8,782 nucleotides of DNA, from the NCBI GenBank assembly GCA_937874275.1, contig CALNAU010000083.1, positions 1 to 8,782 on the forward strand. Direction: 5' to 3'. Shown here one piece after another: positions 5,270 through 8,782 of this stretch. A program made the position numbers and the translations under genes. How positions within the stretch are numbered: position 1 is the first letter of the stretch; each line of letters opens with the position of its first letter. This DNA comes from an uncultured Clostridia bacterium. Its GTDB lineage: Bacteria > Bacillota > Clostridia > Christensenellales > Aristaeellaceae. Below the pieces are notes generated by a model, which made no database searches, was not told the origin of the DNA, and saw nothing but the letters and a program-made list of their open reading frames with translations.

Positions 5270-6267
5270 AACAATTAACCGACCTGCACGGCCCCTCGGG
5301 CAACGAGCAGGCTGTACGCCGGGCCATCATGGAGGCAGCCAAGCCCCTGGCCGACGAGGTAAAGATTGACCGCTCGGGCAACGTGATTTGCCTGAAAAAG
5401 GGCACCAACCCCGACGCGCCCGCCGTGATGGTGGCCGCACACATGGACGAGGTGGGCTTTATCATCGCGGGCTACACCGAGGAGGGGCTGCTGCGCTTCC
5501 GCCCGGTAGGCGGCATCGACCCCCGGGTCATCGTATCCAAGTGGGTGGTGATTGGGGAGGACAAGCTGCCCGGCGTGATTGGCGCTATGGCCATCCACCT
5601 GCAAACGCCGGAGGACCGCCAGCGCGTGCTGCGCTACAACGACCTGTATATCGACATTGGCGCCAAGGACCAGAAGGAGGCCGAGAAGCTGTGCCCCTTG
5701 GGCACCTACGCGGCCTTTGATACCCCGTACGCCGAGTTTGGCGACGGGTTTGTGTGCGCCAAGGCGCTGGATGACCGGGTGGGTTGCTACAACATGCTGC
5801 GCCTGATGGAGCAAAGCTACCCCGGCGACCTGTACTGCTGCTTTGTCACCCAGGAGGAGATTGGCCTGCGCGGCTCACAGGGCGCGGCCTACCATGTGCC
5901 GGCGGGCATCGCCTTGGTGCTGGAAGGCACCGCCGCGGGCGACCTGGGCGACGTGAAGGAGCAGTTTCACATCACCCGGCCCGGTGAGGGCGTGGCCGTC
6001 AGCTTTATGGACCGTGCCAGCATCGCGGACAGGGAGCTGTATCGCCAAATGCTTAACCTGGCCGAAGGCGCCGGCATCCGCCACCAGATCAAACAGGGCG
6101 TTACCGGCGGTAACGACGCCGGCAGCCTGCAGGTGGGCGGCGGTGGGCGCAAAACCATCGTGCTCAGCGTGCCCTGCCGCTACATCCACTCTGGCACCTC
6201 GGTGGCCAAGCTGTCGGACATTGACGACCAGCTGGCCCTCGCCCGCGAATACCTGAACAATCTCTAA
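5260..6267 (+). CDS. M42 family metallopeptidase, 335 aa, second of three
   Basis: A second, clearly different M42 aminopeptidase. Visible motifs are AAHMDEVG (H61, D63), KALDDR (D171/D172), TQEEIGLRG (E199 catalytic base, E200 ligand) and CRYIHSG (H310). At the position where the neighbours have the ligand Asp of an LDV motif, this protein has LEGT with E222. This substitution defines a common bacterial M42 subgroup that includes glutamyl aminopeptidase-like enzymes, so the site should still bind metal. GGNDAGSLQ (283-291) is the usual loop before the last ligand. The ribosome site GGGAGG lies within the preceding gene and the ATG overlaps that gene's end by 10 bases, so translation is coupled. 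The next gene follows after 12 bases. An acidic-residue preference is possible but not shown. Confidence 0.96.
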   Translation: MDLKQLTDLHGPSGNEQAVRRAIMEAAKPLADEVKIDRSGNVICLKKGTNPDAPAVMVAAHMDEVGFIIAGYTEEGLLRFRPVGGIDPRVIVSKWVVIGEDKLPGVIGAMAIHLQTPEDRQRVLRYNDLYIDIGAKDQKEAEKLCPLGTYAAFDTPYAEFGDGFVCAKALDDRVGCYNMLRLMEQSYPGDLYCCFVTQEEIGLRGSQGAAYHVPAGIALVLEGTAAGDLGDVKEQFHITRPGEGVAVSFMDRASIADRELYRQMLNLAEGAGIRHQIKQGVTGGNDAGSLQVGGGGRKTIVLSVPCRYIHSGTSVAKLSDIDDQLALAREYLNNL

Positions 6268-6279
6268 GGGAGGATAAAC

Positions 6280-7272
6280 ATGTTACGCGATACATTAAAA
6301 ACCCTATTGAGCGCCTGGGGCCCCTCGGGCGGCGAGCACGGCGTGGCCGATACCATCAAGGAGCTGCTGGGCGGGCATGTGGACAGCATGCGTACCGACG
6401 TGATGGGCAACCTGATTGTGGAAAAATACGGCACCGATGACAATGCCAAGCGCATCATGATTTCGGCGCATATGGACCAGATTGGCCTGGTGGTAACCAA
6501 CGTGGAAAAGGAAGGCTACCTGCGCGTGCACAACGTGGGCGGCATTGGCCGCATCCAGAGCGAGTTCCGCCGCGTGGTGTTTGAAAACGGCGTGGAGGGC
6601 GTGCTGCTCAGCCAGCCGGTGCAGCAGGGCGAGCCCAAGCTGAAGGACATGTTTATCGACATCGGCGCGGCCGACCGCGAGGAGGCCCTGGGCATGGTGC
6701 AGCTGGGCGATGTGGCCGTGTACGCGCCGGAGATTTTCTCTTTGGGGAAGCACCGCATCAGCGCCCCTGCCATGGATGACCGCTGCGCATGCGCCCTGCT
6801 GGTGGAGCTGCTGCTGTACGCGGAGGACCAGAAGAACACCATTGTGGGCGTATTCTCCGCCCAAGAGGAAGTAGGCCTGCGCGGCGCCAAGGTGGCAGCC
6901 TATGCGCTGGAGCCCGACCTGGGCATCGGCCTGGATGTGACCGCCTGGGGCGACACGCCGGAGACCAAGCTGCCCGCCGTTAAGCTGGGCGCCGGCCCCG
7001 CCGTTAAAATCATGGACAGCAGCATGATTGCCACCCCCATGGTGCGCGACGCGCTGTTTGACGCGGCGGAGGCCGCAGGCGTCCAGGTGCAGCGCGAGGT
7101 GTTGCCCTTTGGCGGCACCGATGGCGCGGCCATCCAGCACGCCCGCGGCGGCATCCCCTCGGGCACACTGTCCATCCCCTGCCGCTACGTGCACTCGGCC
7201 TGCGAGACCATCGACATGCGCGACATGGAAGGCGCGCTGAAGGTGCTGCTGCAGTTTGTCAATATCGTTTAA
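6280..7272 (+). CDS. M42 family metallopeptidase, 330 aa, third of three
   Basis: The third M42 aminopeptidase of the array. It has SAHMDQIG (H64, D66), PAMDDR (D166/D167), AQEEVGLRG (E196 base, E197 ligand), GLDVTAWGDTP (D219) and CRYVHSA (H305), so the metal site is complete. Q67 replaces the acidic residue that follows the HMD motif in both neighbours and in most of the family. Residues 70-160 form the inserted dimerisation domain, shorter than in the first paralogue. The start is well fixed by GGGAGG seven bases ahead, in a 12-base gap. Overall it is as different from its two neighbours as they are from each other, which points to old paralogues rather than a recent duplication. alaS begins 30 bases downstream with only a weak 4-bp hairpin between, so read-through is likely. 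Confidence 0.96.
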   Translation: MLRDTLKTLLSAWGPSGGEHGVADTIKELLGGHVDSMRTDVMGNLIVEKYGTDDNAKRIMISAHMDQIGLVVTNVEKEGYLRVHNVGGIGRIQSEFRRVVFENGVEGVLLSQPVQQGEPKLKDMFIDIGAADREEALGMVQLGDVAVYAPEIFSLGKHRISAPAMDDRCACALLVELLLYAEDQKNTIVGVFSAQEEVGLRGAKVAAYALEPDLGIGLDVTAWGDTPETKLPAVKLGAGPAVKIMDSSMIATPMVRDALFDAAEAAGVQVQREVLPFGGTDGAAIQHARGGIPSGTLSIPCRYVHSACETIDMRDMEGALKVLLQFVNIV

Positions 7273-7286
7273 GGGCATACTCGCCC

Positions 7287-7293
7287 AAAGGAG
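7287..7293 (+). promoter_or_regulatory. Ribosome binding site of alaS
   Basis: AAAGGAG lies nine bases before ATG 7303 and supports it over the next in-frame ATG at 7312. The 30-base gap leaves no space for a T-box leader, which controls alaS in many Bacillota. Confidence 0.7.
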
Positions 7294-7302
7294 TCGGATA
7301 TC

Positions 7303-8782
7303 ATGAAACCCATGACCGCCAATGAATTAAGAAAGCTGTTCCTTGAGTTTTTTGTGACCAAGGGGCACACCATCATCTCCTCGGCCTCGGTCATCCCCGA
7401 GAATGACCCGACGGTGCTGTTTACCACTGCGGGCATGCACCCGTTGGTGCCCTACCTGATGGGGGAAAAGCACCCTGCCGGGCAGCGGCTGGTCAACGTG
7501 CAAAAATGCATCCGCACCGGCGACATTGACGACGTGGGCGACGCCAGCCACCTCACCTTCTTTGAGATGCTGGGCAACTGGAGCCTGGGGGACTATTTCA
7601 AAAAGGAAATGATTCCCTGGAGCTGGGAGTTCCTCACCTCGCCCAAGTGGTTGGGCATCGACGCCGACCGCTTGGCCTTCAGCGTGTTTGAAGGGGACGA
7701 GCATGCCCCGCGGGACACCGAGAGCTACGACCTGTGGCGCAGCTGCGGCGTGCCGGCCGAGCGCATCTTCTACCTGCCCAAGGAGAACAACTGGTGGGGC
7801 CCTGCCGGGCTGACCGGCCCCTGCGGCCCGGATACCGAAATGTTCATCATCGGCGAGGGAGAGCCCTGCGGCCCGGATTGCTCGCCCGCGTGCAGCTGCG
7901 GCCATTACCTGGAGATTTGGAACGACGTCTTCATGCAGTACAACAAGCAGGCGGACGGCACCTATGTGCCGCTGGCCCACAAGAATGTGGACACCGGCAT
8001 GGGGCTGGAGCGCACCATCGGCGTGCTGACTGGCAAGAAGACCGTGTATGAGACCGACCTGTTCAGCGGCATCATCGCGCGCATCGAGCAGCTGTCGGGC
8101 AAGCAGTACCAAGGTGCTGAAGAGGATATCCTGCGCGCTTTCCGCATCGTGGCCGACCACATGCGCACATCCACCTTCATTCTGGGCGACGCCCGCGGCG
8201 TCAGCCCCAGCAATGTGGATCAGGGCTATGTGCTGCGCCGGCTGATTCGCCGCGCGGTGCGCTTTGGCCGCCAACTGGGGTTGGAGGATGGCTTTACCGC
8301 CGAAATCGCGCTGACCATCATCGAGCAGTACCGCGAGGTATACCCCGAGCTGGAGCAGAACCGCAGCTTTGTGCTGGAGCAGCTGCTGCTGGAGGAAAAG
8401 CGCTTCCAGCGCACCCTCAACCAGGGCCTGCGGGAGTTTGAGAAGGCCATCGGCCGGATGGAGCAAGTGAAGACCATCATCGACGAGATGGAAGGAAAGC
8501 TGCAGCAGACCGTGTTTACACCGGATGCGCTGGACAAGCTGCGCATCGCGCAGGAGGTGGCCAGCAACGTTGGCTCCAACCTGCGGCCCAAGCCCGAGCT
8601 GCTCAAGATGGCCGGCGAAATCAAGAAGTTTGTCGAGGCCATCCAAACCATCCGTGATTTCCGTGCCCAGGCGGAAGAATTTGCCCAGGCGCTCAAAACC
8701 ATCGACGGCCGCGATGCCTTCAAGCTGTACGACACCTACGGCTTCCCGGTGGAAATCACCATGGAGCTGGCCCGCGAGCGCG
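7303..8782 (+). CDS. alaS: Alanine--tRNA ligase (AlaRS), N-terminal 493 residues, cut by the right edge
   Basis: Class II synthetase that charges tRNA-Ala with alanine using ATP in the cytoplasm. Recognisable parts are motif 1 (LFTTAGMHPLVPYL, from about residue 41), motif 2 (VNVQKCIRTGD at 64-74 and FFEMLGNWS at 86-94), NNWWGPAGLTGPCGPDTE, EIWNDVFMQYN, and motif 3 (NVDTGMGLERT, 228-238). The helical tRNA-recognition region with ADHMRTSTF and GYVLRRLIRRAVRFGR follows, then DAFKLYDTYGFP (471-482). The NWWGPAG and DTE wording marks a less common bacterial AlaRS type, also seen in some Clostridia and candidate-phyla bacteria. C189-x3-C193-x3-C197-x-C199-x-H201 forms a possible metal loop. Residues of about 382-466 form a helical insert where most AlaRS have only some 10-25 residues. 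The editing domain and any C-Ala domain lie beyond the window. It probably shares transcription with the peptidases. Confidence 0.98.
   Translation, partial: MKPMTANELRKLFLEFFVTKGHTIISSASVIPENDPTVLFTTAGMHPLVPYLMGEKHPAGQRLVNVQKCIRTGDIDDVGDASHLTFFEMLGNWSLGDYFKKEMIPWSWEFLTSPKWLGIDADRLAFSVFEGDEHAPRDTESYDLWRSCGVPAERIFYLPKENNWWGPAGLTGPCGPDTEMFIIGEGEPCGPDCSPACSCGHYLEIWNDVFMQYNKQADGTYVPLAHKNVDTGMGLERTIGVLTGKKTVYETDLFSGIIARIEQLSGKQYQGAEEDILRAFRIVADHMRTSTFILGDARGVSPSNVDQGYVLRRLIRRAVRFGRQLGLEDGFTAEIALTIIEQYREVYPELEQNRSFVLEQLLLEEKRFQRTLNQGLREFEKAIGRMEQVKTIIDEMEGKLQQTVFTPDALDKLRIAQEVASNVGSNLRPKPELLKMAGEIKKFVEAIQTIRDFRAQAEEFAQALKTIDGRDAFKLYDTYGFPVEITMELARER

Noticed and set aside
6304..7278. Minus-strand open frame (324 codons) opposite the third M42 gene
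   Set aside because: Same type of GC-driven shadow, with no ribosome site and no recognisable motif.
7273..7286. GGGC-N6-GCCC hairpin as a terminator before alaS
   Set aside because: It has only four pairs with no T-run; it is more likely chance in GC-rich spacer.
7327..8646. Long minus-strand open frame (439 codons) opposite alaS
   Set aside because: It is antisense to an unmistakable AlaRS. Its protein is rich in His, Leu, Gln and Val with no domain, as expected from the reverse reading of GC-rich coding DNA.
1..8782. CRISPR array, tRNA, rRNA, insertion sequence or known anti-phage system other than hicAB
   Set aside because: No regularly spaced repeats, cloverleaf sequence, transposase motif or terminal inverted repeats were found on either strand.

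Overview
The window is 8.8 kb of fairly GC-rich bacterial DNA (by eye about 60% G+C in most genes) packed with coding sequence. It most resembles a Bacillota/Clostridia-type genome. The reasons are strong GGAGG-type ribosome binding sites, a DUF1934 (YwiB-like) gene, tandem M42 aminopeptidases and an alanyl-tRNA synthetase of the 'NWWGPAG.TGPCGPDTE' variety. This assignment is inference from gene content; no rRNA or other marker is present. No stretch longer than 300 bases lacks a gene.

Region 1 (1-1311, minus strand) is a three-gene operon read right to left: a DUF1934 beta-barrel protein, an unrecognised 176-aa protein, and a flavin reductase-family protein that runs off the left edge. The flavin reductase carries a clear single-base frameshift near position 95. 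The operon fires from a TATAAT box at 1337-1342.

Region 2 (1312-1492) is a divergent promoter region. Region 3 (1493-3437, plus strand) holds a short-chain dehydrogenase, a NUDIX hydrolase and a TPR-repeat protein, spaced or overlapped as one operon.

Region 4 (3449-4041, minus strand) is a hicA-hicB toxin-antitoxin pair. The TPR gene and hicAB are visibly more AT-rich than their flanks, which suggests an acquired segment between two core operons. Region 5 (4042-4231) is a second divergent control region. It has two outward promoters sharing an identical 11-base -10 segment, a 14-bp perfect palindrome next to the hicAB -35, and a 9-bp GC hairpin at the start of the peptidase leader.

Region 6 (4232-8782, plus strand) is three different M42 (TET-like) metallo-aminopeptidases in a tight operon, followed 30 bases later by alaS, which is cut by the right edge. 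The peptidases would trim peptides to free amino acids in the cytoplasm. AlaRS would charge tRNA-Ala, so the group links amino-acid recovery to translation. The AlaRS carries a Cys-rich loop and an unusual helical insertion of roughly 60-70 residues.

I see no CRISPR array, tRNA, rRNA, insertion sequence, or evident new defence system. The most interesting points are the triple M42 array, the AlaRS insertion, the hicAB/peptidase control region and the flavin-reductase frameshift.
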